Positions 25,450-33,990 of a stretch of 64,000 nt of DNA are shown here, piece by piece; position 1 is the first letter of the stretch, and each line of letters begins with the position of its first letter. Location of the stretch: NCBI GenBank assembly GCA_026126205.1, contig JAHCJP010000001.1, forward strand, positions 1 to 64,000, given 5' to 3'. The position numbers were made by a program, and so were the translations under genes. Below the pieces are notes generated by a model, which was not told the DNA's origin, did not search any database, and saw only the letters and a program-made list of their open reading frames with translations. Source of the DNA: Maricaulaceae bacterium. Its GTDB lineage: Bacteria > Pseudomonadota > Alphaproteobacteria > Caulobacterales > Maricaulaceae.

Positions 25450-26567
25450 GCCGCCCGCCTTTCGATGAACACCGAGCCTGCGGAATAACCCGCCCCGAAG
25501 GAGCAGATTAGCCCTTTCTCGCCCGGCTGGAACCCGTCCGAGTGCTTGTGGAAGCACACCATGGCGCCCGCGCCGGCCGTATTGGCGTACTCATCAAGGA
25601 TGGTCGGCGCCTCATGGTCGGCGAAGTCGCGGCCGAACACGCGGCTGGCCACCACGCGGTTCATGTTGATATTGGCCTGGTGCAGCCACAGGCGCTTCAT
25701 GTCGGCTGGCGAAAGACCGATATCGGCCATGTGCGCCAGGATCAGGTCCGACACCCAGGGACAGACCTCCTTGAATACGCGGCGGCCCTGCTGGACGAAC
25801 AGCATCTCGTCCTCGTCGCGCGCCGGCTCCTCGCAGCGGTTCAGGAACCCCTGGTTGGAGCGGATGGTGTTGGCGTATTGCGTCTTCGCCCGCACCGACA
25901 GGATTCTCCAGCCGCCGGGGCTCAGCCCTTCGCGCTCGATAATCGCGGCCACGGCGACGTCGCCGAAGATGAAATGGCTGTCGCGGTCGGTGTAGTTCAG
26001 CTGCGGGGTGGTGATCTCCGGCGTCACCACCAGGATGCGCTGCGCCTGGCCCGCCGCGATCAGGCTGACCGCGTTCTGAAGCGCGAAGGTGGCCGAGGAG
26101 CAGGCGACGCTCATGTCGAAGCCGAAGCCCTGCGCGCCGATGGCGTCCTGGATTTCGATGGCGATGCAGGGATAGGTGCGCTGCATGGAGGTTGCCGAAC
26201 AGATCACCCCGTCGACGTCCGCGCCGCTCAGGCCGGCGCTGTCCAGCGCGTCCTTCGCCGCGTTCACTCCGGCTTCGGCCATCAGGCACAGTTCCTCGTC
26301 CGGCCGCGGCGCCACGCGCGGGCGCAGGCGGCCGGCGTCCAGAATCCCATCCGGGTCAATGGCGTAGCGCGCCTTGATGCCCGACGCCTTCTCGATGAAC
26401 TCGACCGAGGACGGCAGCTTCGCTTCAACCTCGCCGGCGGCGATGCGGTCAGCATTGCCGGCGTTCCAGCGCTCGACATAGGCGTTGTAGCTGGCCACCA
26501 GCGCTTCGTTGGAAATGCTCTGCGGCGGCGTCCACAGACCGGTGGCGCGGATCACGGCGGCGCTCAT
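25446..26567 (-). CDS. Beta-ketoacyl-ACP synthase III family protein (first of tandem pair)
   Basis: This 373-aa paralogue of the next gene is collinear residue for residue at the active site: Cys156 (DMSVACSSATFALQ), His296 (LWLHQANINM) and Asn329 (EYANTAGAGA). The long insert after SISNEALVASYNAYVERWN places it in the PA3286-like group. AGGAG precedes ATG 26567. The two enzymes may form a heterodimer or have different chain-length preference; this is inference from their tight coupling and conserved catalytic residues in both. Confidence 0.88.
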   Translation of the reverse strand: MSAAVIRATGLWTPPQSISNEALVASYNAYVERWNAGNADRIAAGEVEAKLPSSVEFIEKASGIKARYAIDPDGILDAGRLRPRVAPRPDEELCLMAEAGVNAAKDALDSAGLSGADVDGVICSATSMQRTYPCIAIEIQDAIGAQGFGFDMSVACSSATFALQNAVSLIAAGQAQRILVVTPEITTPQLNYTDRDSHFIFGDVAVAAIIEREGLSPGGWRILSVRAKTQYANTIRSNQGFLNRCEEPARDEDEMLFVQQGRRVFKEVCPWVSDLILAHMADIGLSPADMKRLWLHQANINMNRVVASRVFGRDFADHEAPTILDEYANTAGAGAMVCFHKHSDGFQPGEKGLICSFGAGYSAGSVFIERRAA

Positions 26568-26675
26568 GCGCACTGCTCCTGGCGGGTCATGCCCAAGGGC
26601 CGCGGGCCCCGGCGGGTTTGTTGCAGCGCGCAGAGGACCCCGCAAGCCTTAACATCACCTTGCCGCTTCCCGCGC

Positions 26676-26897
26676 TCAGGGCTGACGGGTGACGCGGTGG
26701 CGCGGACGTGCGCGGGGCGTATCGGTGTCGCGGCCGCAGATCCATTCGCCCGGCGCGGCGGCGTCGCTGGCGCGGGCGGGTTCGCAGTCACGGGCGTTCA
26801 GCGCCTCGCGGACGATGTTGCGGCCCGCATCCTCGGCGGGGGTCTCGCAACCGGCCAGCGCGAGCGCCGCCAGCGCAAGGACGGTTAAACGGATCAT
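26676..26897 (-). CDS. Small lipoprotein of unknown function
   Basis: This 73-aa protein has a lipoprotein signal (MIRLTVLALAALALAGC, lipobox LAGC). The rest is short and basic (DTDTPRARPRHRVTRQP), with one further Cys pair (C in ARDCEPA and in WICGRDT) that might form a disulfide. Its ATG overlaps the tag stop by ATGA, so it is translated with tag although their functions seem unrelated. Confidence 0.7.
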   Translation of the reverse strand: MIRLTVLALAALALAGCETPAEDAGRNIVREALNARDCEPARASDAAAPGEWICGRDTDTPRARPRHRVTRQP

Positions 26898-27481
26898 CGG
26901 TCCGCTCCCATCTGTCTCACCGGCGCATGCCGGTGGCAGTCCGTCACATGATCGTTGACCATGCCGACCGCCTGCATGAAGGCATAGACGATCACAGGAC
27001 CGCAGAATTTGAAACCCCGGCGCTTGAGATCCTTCGCCACCGCTTCGCTGAGCGGGGTTTTCGCCGGCACCTCCTTCAGGCTGCGCCAGCGGTTCTGCAG
27101 CGGCCTTCCATCGACGAAGCCCCACAGATAATCCGAGAAGTCCTCGCCCGCCTCGCGCATGTCCAGCCAGACGCGCGCCCCGCTGATCGCCGCCGTGATC
27201 TTGGCGCGGGAGCGGATGATTCCGGGGTCGTTCAGCAGCCGGGTGATGTCCGCCTCGCCATAGCGGGCGATGCGCGCCGGCTCGAAGCCATCGAAGGCGC
27301 GGCGCATCGACTCGCGCTTGCGCAGGATGGTGATCCAGGCCAGCCCGGCCTGGAACCCGTCCAGCATCAGTTTTTCGTACAGGGCGCGGGAATCGTATTC
27401 CGGCACGCCCCATTCGGCGTCGTGATAGGCGGCGTAAAGGACGTCGCCCTCCGGAACCCAGCCGCAGCGTGCTATGCTCAT
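26894..27481 (-). CDS. tag: DNA-3-methyladenine glycosylase I
   Basis: This 195-aa base-excision repair enzyme removes 3-methyladenine. Zinc-binding residues are seen as Cys6 (ARCGWV), His20 (YAAYHDAEWG), and the C-terminal NDHVTDCHRH. The FQAGLAWITILRKR active-site helix is intact. ATG 27481 overlaps the stop of the upstream ygfZ-like gene by ATGA. It is part of the minus-strand string ygfZ-tag-lipoprotein. Confidence 0.95.
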   Translation of the reverse strand: MSIARCGWVPEGDVLYAAYHDAEWGVPEYDSRALYEKLMLDGFQAGLAWITILRKRESMRRAFDGFEPARIARYGEADITRLLNDPGIIRSRAKITAAISGARVWLDMREAGEDFSDYLWGFVDGRPLQNRWRSLKEVPAKTPLSEAVAKDLKRRGFKFCGPVIVYAFMQAVGMVNDHVTDCHRHAPVRQMGADR

Positions 27482-28263
27482 GCGTTCTCCAGCCAACCGG
27501 GCCGTTCCAAGCGCGCGGGTTTTCCATCCACGCTCAGGGCGCCGCCCTTGTCCACCCGGTCCATGCGCACCAGCGCCACGGCGCGGTCACCCTGCGCGGA
27601 CGTTATTTCGCCCACCGGGGTTTCGTTCGCCAGCAGCGGCGTTCCCTTTTCCGGCGCGCCGCCGGGGACGTGCAGGGGCAGGCTGCGCTTGCGGATCGTC
27701 CCGCGCCGCTTCATGCGGCTCAGCACTTCCTGGCCGATAAAACAGCCCTTCTTCCAGCCGACGCCGCCGTAAACGTCCAGATTGACGTCGGTGGGGAACG
27801 CCTCCGCTTCGCCGTAATCGCGGCCGAAGGCGGGAACGCCGGCGGCGATCTCGGCCGCGTGCTGCGCCGCGCCGCCGTCAGCAAGGCCGGCTGCAGAGGC
27901 CGCGTCCCTGACTGCGCGCGGCGGCAGGTCGGGATGGCGCGGGTCGGCGGCGCCCTCGCCGGAGATGACGCAAAGATCCAGCCGCAAGGCGAGCTGCGCC
28001 TTCGCCCGCAGACGATAGAGCGACAGGCGCTTCACCAGCGTTTCGGCGGCTGGGACGAAAACGTCGATCAGCACGCCGTCTTCAACCCCGGTGATAAGAA
28101 AGTCCGCGATCACCTTGCCCTGCGGGGTCAGCAGCGCCCCCGGCGTCCACGCGCCGGGGCGCACCGCGCCCATGTCGCAGGTGATCACGCGCTGCAGATA
28201 GGCGGCGGCCTCGTCGCCGGTGACGGCGATGACGGCGCGGTCGGGAAAGCGTACGGCGGTCAT
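27478..28263 (-). CDS. ygfZ: YgfZ/GcvT folate-binding protein
   Basis: This 261-aa protein carries the YgfZ motif KGCFIGQEVLSRM, whose Cys is essential in E. coli. YgfZ uses folate to help repair or assemble some Fe-S enzymes. ATG 28263 gives a normal N-terminus (VRFPDRAVIAVTGDEAAAYL). It leads a three-gene minus-strand operon. The divergent glycosyltransferase starts 65 bp away. Confidence 0.92.
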   Translation of the reverse strand: MTAVRFPDRAVIAVTGDEAAAYLQRVITCDMGAVRPGAWTPGALLTPQGKVIADFLITGVEDGVLIDVFVPAAETLVKRLSLYRLRAKAQLALRLDLCVISGEGAADPRHPDLPPRAVRDAASAAGLADGGAAQHAAEIAAGVPAFGRDYGEAEAFPTDVNLDVYGGVGWKKGCFIGQEVLSRMKRRGTIRKRSLPLHVPGGAPEKGTPLLANETPVGEITSAQGDRAVALVRMDRVDKGGALSVDGKPARLERPGWLENA

Positions 28264-28328
28264 GGAAGCAGATATGGGCCGATCCGCGCCGCTGGCCAAG
28301 CGTGCGCGGCTGGGCTATGCCGCCCGGC

Positions 28329-29294
28329 ATGGAGCGCATCCTGTTCATCACCGCCACGCGCATCGGCGACGCCGTACTCAATTCCGGCGTCCTGGACCAT
28401 CTGGTGCGCACCCGGCCGAAGGCGCGCTTCACCATCGCCTGCGGGCCGCTGGCCCAGCCTTTCATGGAGGAAACACCGCGTCTGGAGCGTCTTATCGCTG
28501 TGCGAAAACGGCCCTTCGACCTGCATTGGCTGGGTCTTTGGCGGCGCGTGGCTTTCCGCAAATGGGATCTGGTGGTGGATTTACGCGGTTCGGCGCTGGC
28601 CTGGCTGGTTTGGGCGCGCCAGCGCGAGGTGAAAAAGAAAAGCCGCATCGTCACCCACAAGGTGCGCGAGGCGGCGGGCGTGCTGCGCGTGGATCCGCCG
28701 CCGCCGCCCCGGCTCTACATTCCGGAAGACGCCCATGAACGGATCGCGAAGTTGATCCCCGCCGACCGGCCGGTGCTGGCCCTGTGCCCGTCGGCGGCGT
28801 TTGCAGCCAAGACCTGGCCGGGAGAGCGGTTCGCGGAGCTGGCGGCGCGGCTGACCGGTCCGGACGGGCCGTTGGCGGGCGCGCTGACGGTGATCCTCGG
28901 CGGCCCGGGCGATGAGGCGGCGGCGCAGCCGGTGATCGAGGCGTTGCCCGAGGGCGCGGTTTTCGACCTTACCGGCAAGCTGGACCTGCGCGATGTGGCG
29001 GCGTGCCTGGCGCGGGCGCGGCTGTTCGCGGGTAATGATTCCGGGCTGATGCACATCGCCGCGGCGATGGGCGCCCCGGCGTTGGGCCTGTTCGGGCCGA
29101 CCGACGAACGGTTTTACGGGCCCTGGGGCGAAAATTGCGCCGCGGTGCGCGGGCCGATGGGCTATGAGGAGATTCAGAAATCCGTCCCGCGCTGGCGGCG
29201 TTCGCCGGACAGCTTGGTGATGGATTTGTCCGTGGATGCGGCGTTCGAGGCCGCATCGCGGCTGCTGAAACGGACGGAGCGCAAGGCGGCATGA
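28329..29294 (+). CDS. Glycosyltransferase family 9 (heptosyltransferase-like)
   Basis: This 321-aa GT-B enzyme has the GT9 patterns RILFITATRIGDAVLNSGVL at the start and DLTGKLDLRDVAACLARARL plus FAGNDSGLMHIAAAMGAPAL near the end. Such enzymes usually add heptose or a related sugar to the lipopolysaccharide core from an ADP-sugar. The start at ATG 28329 lacks a strong ribosome site. Its stop overlaps pyrC by ATGA. Confidence 0.88.
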   Translation: MERILFITATRIGDAVLNSGVLDHLVRTRPKARFTIACGPLAQPFMEETPRLERLIAVRKRPFDLHWLGLWRRVAFRKWDLVVDLRGSALAWLVWARQREVKKKSRIVTHKVREAAGVLRVDPPPPPRLYIPEDAHERIAKLIPADRPVLALCPSAAFAAKTWPGERFAELAARLTGPDGPLAGALTVILGGPGDEAAAQPVIEALPEGAVFDLTGKLDLRDVAACLARARLFAGNDSGLMHIAAAMGAPALGLFGPTDERFYGPWGENCAAVRGPMGYEEIQKSVPRWRRSPDSLVMDLSVDAAFEAASRLLKRTERKAA

Positions 29295-30634
29295 GCTGGA
29301 CATTCGATCTGGTCATCAAGGGCGGCGAACTGGTGAACCACGCCGGGCGCGGGCGCGCCGACATCGGCGTGACCGGCGGGCGTATCGCGCAGATCGGCGA
29401 TCTGTCGCGCGCGGACGCGGGCGAGGTGTTCGACGCTTCCGGCCTGACGGTGCTCCCCGGCGTCGTCGACACCCAGGTGCATTTCCGCGAGCCGGGGCTG
29501 GAATGGAAAGAGGACCTGGAATCCGGATCCCGCGCCGCGGTGCTGGGCGGCGCCGTGGCGGTGTTCGAAATGCCGAACACCGAGCCCTCGACCATCACGC
29601 CGGAGACGCTGGAAGACAAGCTGAACCGCGCCGCGGGCCGCATGCATTGCGACCACGCCTTCTACGCCGGGGCGACGAACGAGAACGCCGATCTGCTGAC
29701 CGTGATGGAGGCGATGCCCGGCTGCTGCGGGGTGAAGGTGTTCATGGGCGCCTCCACCGGCTCGTTGCTGGTGGCGGATGACGAGGGGGTGGAGCGCGTG
29801 CTGCGCGCCATCCGCCGCCGCGCCGCTTTCCATTCCGAGGACGAACACCGGCTGGCCGAGCGGCGAAAGCTCGCCGTGCCCGGCGACTGGGAAAGCCATA
29901 CCACGGTCCGCGACGCCGAGGCGGCGATGCAGTCCACCCGGCGCCTGGTGCGTCTGGCCCGGCAGACCGGCAAGCGCATCCACGTGCTGCACATCTCCAC
30001 CGCCGAAGAGATCGATTTCCTGAAGGATCACCGCGACATCGCCAGCGTCGAGATCACGCCGCAGCACCTGACGCTGACCGCGCCGGACTGCTACCGCGAG
30101 CTGAAGGCGTTCGCGCAGATGAACCCGCCGATCCGCGACGCCGCGCATCGCGAAGGGCTGTGGCGCGGCATCGCGCAGGGGGTGGCGGACGTCATCGGCT
30201 CGGACCATGCCCCGCACACGCGCGAGGAGAAGGCCCGGCCCTATCCGCAAAGCCCGTCCGGCATGCCGGGGGTGCAGACGCTGGTGCCGCTGATGCTGGA
30301 CCATGTGGCCAAGGGGAGGTTGAGCTTGGAGCGCTTCGTCGACCTGACCAGCGCTGGAGCGCAGCGCGTGTTCGGCATGGCCAACAAGGGCCGCATCGCC
30401 GCGGGCTATGACGCCGATTTCACCATCGTCGACCTGAAAGCGAAGCGGACGATCAGCGAGGACTGGCTGGCCAGCAAGTGCGGCTGGTCGCCGTTCACCG
30501 GCATGGAAGTGACCGGCTGGCCAATGGCCACCATCATCCGGGGCGCAGTGGTGATGCGCGACGGCGAACTGACCGCCCCGGGCCTTGGCCGCCCGGTGCG
30601 CTTCACTGAAACGCTGGAACCGCAGGCGGCCTAG
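29291..30634 (+). CDS. pyrC: Dihydroorotase
   Basis: This 447-aa amidohydrolase-family enzyme closes the ring of carbamoyl-aspartate to dihydroorotate. Metal-site motifs are VKVFMGAST (carboxy-lysine), HSEDEH, HVLHIST and GSDHAPHT. The first metal motif reads DTQVHFREPG, so the usual first His of DxHxH is Gln62. I recall this Q variant as common to alphaproteobacterial dihydroorotases, but it deserves checking. It overlaps the GT9 gene by ATGA, and the two share no obvious pathway. Confidence 0.85.
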   Translation: MSWTFDLVIKGGELVNHAGRGRADIGVTGGRIAQIGDLSRADAGEVFDASGLTVLPGVVDTQVHFREPGLEWKEDLESGSRAAVLGGAVAVFEMPNTEPSTITPETLEDKLNRAAGRMHCDHAFYAGATNENADLLTVMEAMPGCCGVKVFMGASTGSLLVADDEGVERVLRAIRRRAAFHSEDEHRLAERRKLAVPGDWESHTTVRDAEAAMQSTRRLVRLARQTGKRIHVLHISTAEEIDFLKDHRDIASVEITPQHLTLTAPDCYRELKAFAQMNPPIRDAAHREGLWRGIAQGVADVIGSDHAPHTREEKARPYPQSPSGMPGVQTLVPLMLDHVAKGRLSLERFVDLTSAGAQRVFGMANKGRIAAGYDADFTIVDLKAKRTISEDWLASKCGWSPFTGMEVTGWPMATIIRGAVVMRDGELTAPGLGRPVRFTETLEPQAA

Positions 30635-30650
30635 GCGTCGGGGAGAGAGC

Positions 30651-31418
30651 ATGAATCGCCAGAGCTTCTATTTCTTCGACATCGACGAGAACATGCTGCA
30701 CCTGCCGACCAAGGTGCATCTGCTCAACACCCTGACGGGTGAGGAGCAGACGATGACCCAGCGCAAGTTCGAGGACATCCGCGCCTATCTGGGCATGCCC
30801 GGCGAGTGGGAGGACTGGACCGCCCAGCCGGAGCGCGCGTTCCGCGAGTTCGCCGACGGCAAGGACCGCAATGGCGAGGAGTATCTGTGGCGCGATATCG
30901 GCCGCGCGCTGGAGGCGGGCGACGATGGCTGGAAAGGCCCGTCATGGGACATTTTCCGCTACGCCGTATTGCGCCGCCGCCCCATCGCCATCATCACCGC
31001 GCGCCAGCATTCCGAAGCCACGATCAAGTCCGGCGTGCGCATGCTGGCCGAGGCCGGCCACATCCCGGAAGAGCCTGACTATCTGGCCGTGTTCGGGGTC
31101 TCCAACCCGGCGGTGAAGGCGGCGCTGGGCGCGCACCTGACCACGGCGGGGCTGAAGCGCGCCGCCATCCGCCGCTGCGTCGAGCTGGGCCTGCAGCGTT
31201 TCGGCCGCGACCTGCCGCACAGTTTCGGCATGTCGGATGACGACCCGAAGAATGTCGACCTGATCATCTCCGCCATGCTGGAGTGCAAGCTCGACTACCC
31301 CGACAAGCGCTTCTTCGTCATTTCCACCAACCGCCGCCGTCATGTGAAGCTGGAGGTGTTCCCGCCCCAGAAAGAAGAGGCGAAACTGAAGGCGGCGGTG
31401 GAGGATTATTACGGCTAG
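30651..31418 (+). CDS. HAD-like hydrolase of unknown substrate
   Basis: This 255-aa protein begins SFYFFDIDENMLHLPTKV, a haloacid dehalogenase motif I (DxD with nucleophile Asp). A later PIAIITARQH segment resembles motif II (hhhT), and SDDDPKNVDLI resembles motif IV. GGGAGAG precedes the ATG. The family is known in Alphaproteobacteria but is not assigned a substrate. It could be a phosphatase. Confidence 0.75.
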   Translation: MNRQSFYFFDIDENMLHLPTKVHLLNTLTGEEQTMTQRKFEDIRAYLGMPGEWEDWTAQPERAFREFADGKDRNGEEYLWRDIGRALEAGDDGWKGPSWDIFRYAVLRRRPIAIITARQHSEATIKSGVRMLAEAGHIPEEPDYLAVFGVSNPAVKAALGAHLTTAGLKRAAIRRCVELGLQRFGRDLPHSFGMSDDDPKNVDLIISAMLECKLDYPDKRFFVISTNRRRHVKLEVFPPQKEEAKLKAAVEDYYG

Positions 31419-31430
31419 GGTCCGAACCCC

Positions 31431-31829
31431 TTAATCCGAATACCGCGCCCGCATGGCTTCGGAGAGTTCCTGGCCACGGCGCGCCAGCGCATAGGTCTCG
31501 GCCTCCGACTCCGCGCCGCAGCGGCGCGGAAACCGCTGCTGCATGTGGAAGCCGTCGTTGAATGCCTGCACCAGGCGTTCGCGGCGGTAGCCGGCTTCCG
31601 GCGCCTCCAGATCCAGCAGTTCGGCCATGCGTCCGCGCCAGCGCTGGGCCTGCGACCCTTCGCAGGCGAAGGCGAGATAGTGCAGTTCGCCCAGCGTGTA
31701 GGCCAGATAGGGTACGGCGCGTTCGGGATCGTCCCAGCCGGCGGCTTCGCCCGGCTTGGCGTCCTGCGCCAGGGCGGCGGGCGCGGCGAATATAAGGACC
31801 AGGGCGGCGAGCAGGCGCATGGCGGTCAT
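31431..31829 (-). CDS. TIGR02301/DUF2385 secreted protein
   Basis: This 132-aa protein has a signal peptide (MRLLAALVLIFAAPAALAQ within the first 25 residues). It has the family pattern LGELHYLAFACEG, W(R)xRMAELLDLE and FNDGFHMQQRFPRRC, with two Cys that could pair in the periplasm. The start at 31829 is fixed by an ATGA overlap with the upstream NUDIX gene. The function is unknown in the family, which is restricted to Alphaproteobacteria. Confidence 0.85.
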   Translation of the reverse strand: MTAMRLLAALVLIFAAPAALAQDAKPGEAAGWDDPERAVPYLAYTLGELHYLAFACEGSQAQRWRGRMAELLDLEAPEAGYRRERLVQAFNDGFHMQQRFPRRCGAESEAETYALARRGQELSEAMRARYSD

Positions 31830-32260
31830 TCTCTCCGCGATTGCGGCGAAGCCGGGGCGCCGGGCGGTGGCGTGAAAGGTCGTGGGCGGATCACCTTTCG
31901 CGTCTCGTCCCACTCCACCAGTTTCAGCGCCGCCTCTACCGGGAAGAAGGCCGCCTCCAGCGCGTCGTCGCCGGCGCGCGGTTCGCCCGCAATCCAGCGC
32001 GCCTCGAAGTCATGCAGGCGATAGCGATAACCCTCGGCCTCGGTCTCGATCACCGCGATCAGCGCGCCGATCTCGGCCTCGACGCCAGTTTCCTCGAACA
32101 GTTCGCGCCGCGCGGTCTGCTGCGGCGTCTCGCCGGGTTCGATCTTGCCGCCGGGGATCGACCACCGGCCCTGAAAGGGCGGCCGCGCGCGCCGGATCAG
32201 CAGCACGGCGCCGCCGCGGCGGCACACCACGCCGGCGCTGTCCACGGCTTTCGCGTTCAC
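31826..32260 (-). CDS. NUDIX hydrolase
   Basis: This 144-aa protein has an intact NUDIX box, GGKIEPGETPQQTARRELFEETG (Gx5Ex7REuxEExG). It probably hydrolyses a nucleoside diphosphate derivative, possibly an oxidised nucleotide. The start is taken at GTG 32260, because upstream ATGs are out of frame. It is translated with the DUF2385 gene. It starts about 40 bp from the divergent yedK gene. Confidence 0.85.
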   Translation of the reverse strand: MNAKAVDSAGVVCRRGGAVLLIRRARPPFQGRWSIPGGKIEPGETPQQTARRELFEETGVEAEIGALIAVIETEAEGYRYRLHDFEARWIAGEPRAGDDALEAAFFPVEAALKLVEWDETRKVIRPRPFTPPPGAPASPQSRRE

Positions 32261-32299
32261 CGGCTTGACCCCATGCGGGCGGCGGTCTGAATCAGGCTC

Positions 32300-32902
32300 A
32301 TGTGCGGACGCTATGACTTCAATCTGACGGCGCAAGACCTCTCGGCGCTTTTCGGCGAACTGGACGGGCCGGACCCGCCGCCGAACCGGGACCTGGCCCC
32401 CGGCGCCCTGGGCCTGGTGATCGCGCGCGGGCGCGGCGGTGTGCTGAAGAAAGTCGTCATGCGCTGGGGGCTGGAGCCGGGCTGGATGACCGAACCGCCC
32501 GTCAAGCCGGTGTTCAACGCCCGCGCCGAGACGGTCAGCCAGAAACCGATGTTTCGCGAGGCGTTCAGAAAGCGCCGCTGCCTCGTCCCCGCCGGGGCTT
32601 TCTTCGAATGGACAGGGGCGACGGGGCGCAAGACGCGCTGGCGGCTGTCCGCCGCCGATGGCGCGCCATTGGTGTTCGCCGGGCTGTGGGAGATGCGAAA
32701 AGAAGGCGAGCGGACGATCCTCACCTACGCCGTGATCACCGTGGAACCGAACGCCGAGGCGGCGGAGGTGCATGACCGCATGCCGGCGGTTCTGCCGAAA
32801 ACCGCGCAGGACATCTGGCTGGACCCGGATGCGGACGCCGAAGCGCTGAAAAGTCTGCTGCGGCCAGCGCCGGACGGATTCCTGACGGTGGAGAAGATTT
32901 AG
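32300..32902 (+). CDS. yedK: SOS response-associated peptidase (HMCES/YedK family)
   Basis: This 200-aa protein shields abasic sites in single-stranded DNA by a thiazolidine crosslink. Active-site residues are Cys2 (MCGRYDFNL), Asn73 (FNARAE), Glu103 (GAFFEW) and His158 (EVHDRMP). The Met is removed to expose Cys2. It is divergent from the NUDIX gene. The stop codons of yedK and the patatin gene interlock (TTAG). Confidence 0.95.
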   Translation: MCGRYDFNLTAQDLSALFGELDGPDPPPNRDLAPGALGLVIARGRGGVLKKVVMRWGLEPGWMTEPPVKPVFNARAETVSQKPMFREAFRKRRCLVPAGAFFEWTGATGRKTRWRLSAADGAPLVFAGLWEMRKEGERTILTYAVITVEPNAEAAEVHDRMPAVLPKTAQDIWLDPDADAEALKSLLRPAPDGFLTVEKI

Positions 32903-33990
32903 CGCCGCGCCGGTTCGGCCAGGAACTCGGCGTGCACATCGACGGTCGAGCGTTCGCCCACCGCGTCGAAATGCTTCGCCAGCCAGCCTTGCGCCGCCTC
33001 GCGGCCTGCATCGCGCAGCGCATGCAGGAAGGCGCGGCTGGTATCGTGCTTGGTTTCGGCGGAATAGCGGGACAGCGCGTCGTCGGCGCGGATGGAATGC
33101 ACCAGCACGTCGCGCAGGCGCTGGCGCTCGCTCTCGGCCAGCAGGCGCTGGCCGATCAGTCGCTTGGCGTAGGCGATGGCCCGCAGCTCGGCCAGCAGCG
33201 AGGTGTTGAAGGTGATCTCGTTGACCCGGTTCAGGATTTCGGCGGCGGTCTTCGGCGTCTCGTCGCGCAGCATCGGGTTGATGTGCACGATCAGCAGATC
33301 GCGGGGGGCCGGCTCGTAGAACAGCGGCCACAGCGAGGGATTTCCGGTGAAGCCGCCGTCCCAGTAGGCGTCATCGCCGATCTCCACGGCCTGGAACAGA
33401 AACGGCAGACAGGCCGAGGCCAGCACCGCATCCGCCGTGATGTCCGCGTTGCGGAACACATGCGCCCGGCCGGTGCGCACGCAGGTGGCGGTGAGGAACA
33501 ACTTCGTCTCCCCGCATTCGGCGAGACCCGGAAAATCGACATGCGCCGACAGGATCTCGCGCAGCGGATTGATGTTCAGCGGATTGACGTCATAGGGGCT
33601 GGTCAGGCGCGACCAGGCGTCGAGCCAGTTCAGCCATGTTCCCTGCATCGCCTTTGCGAACGGCCCCCACAGCAGCGCCCCCGGCGGCTGGAAGGCGCGC
33701 CCGGCGCGGCTGACATCCTCCCAGAACCGCGCCAGCGCCTCGCGCGCCGCTTCCGGCCCGCCGGCGTGGCGGGCATGGGCGAAGATCACGGCGTTCATCG
33801 CCCCGGCGCTGGTGGCGGTGATCGCCTGCGGGTCCAGCCGCCCGTCCTCGAGGATCGCGTCCAGCACCCCCCAGGTGAAGGCGCCGTGCGCGCCGCCGCC
33901 CTGCAGGGCGAGGCTGACCGGTTTCGGCCTGGCCGCCACCTTTATTGCGCCGTCCAGCCGCCGTCGGCGGAATAGGCGGCGCCATTGCAC
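32899..33990 (-). CDS. Patatin-like phospholipase
   Basis: This 363-aa lipid acyl hydrolase has the oxyanion motif GGGAHG, a nucleophile Ser61 in TSAGAM and the catalytic Asp in YWDGGFTG. Two GTG starts are possible: 33990, which overlaps the bdhA gene by 49 bp, and 33939, which begins just after the bdhA stop and leaves a shorter N-terminus (AARPKPVSLALQ). I report the longer one. The location downstream of bdhA suggests co-transcription. Confidence 0.85.
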   Translation of the reverse strand: MQWRRLFRRRRLDGAIKVAARPKPVSLALQGGGAHGAFTWGVLDAILEDGRLDPQAITATSAGAMNAVIFAHARHAGGPEAAREALARFWEDVSRAGRAFQPPGALLWGPFAKAMQGTWLNWLDAWSRLTSPYDVNPLNINPLREILSAHVDFPGLAECGETKLFLTATCVRTGRAHVFRNADITADAVLASACLPFLFQAVEIGDDAYWDGGFTGNPSLWPLFYEPAPRDLLIVHINPMLRDETPKTAAEILNRVNEITFNTSLLAELRAIAYAKRLIGQRLLAESERQRLRDVLVHSIRADDALSRYSAETKHDTSRAFLHALRDAGREAAQGWLAKHFDAVGERSTVDVHAEFLAEPARR

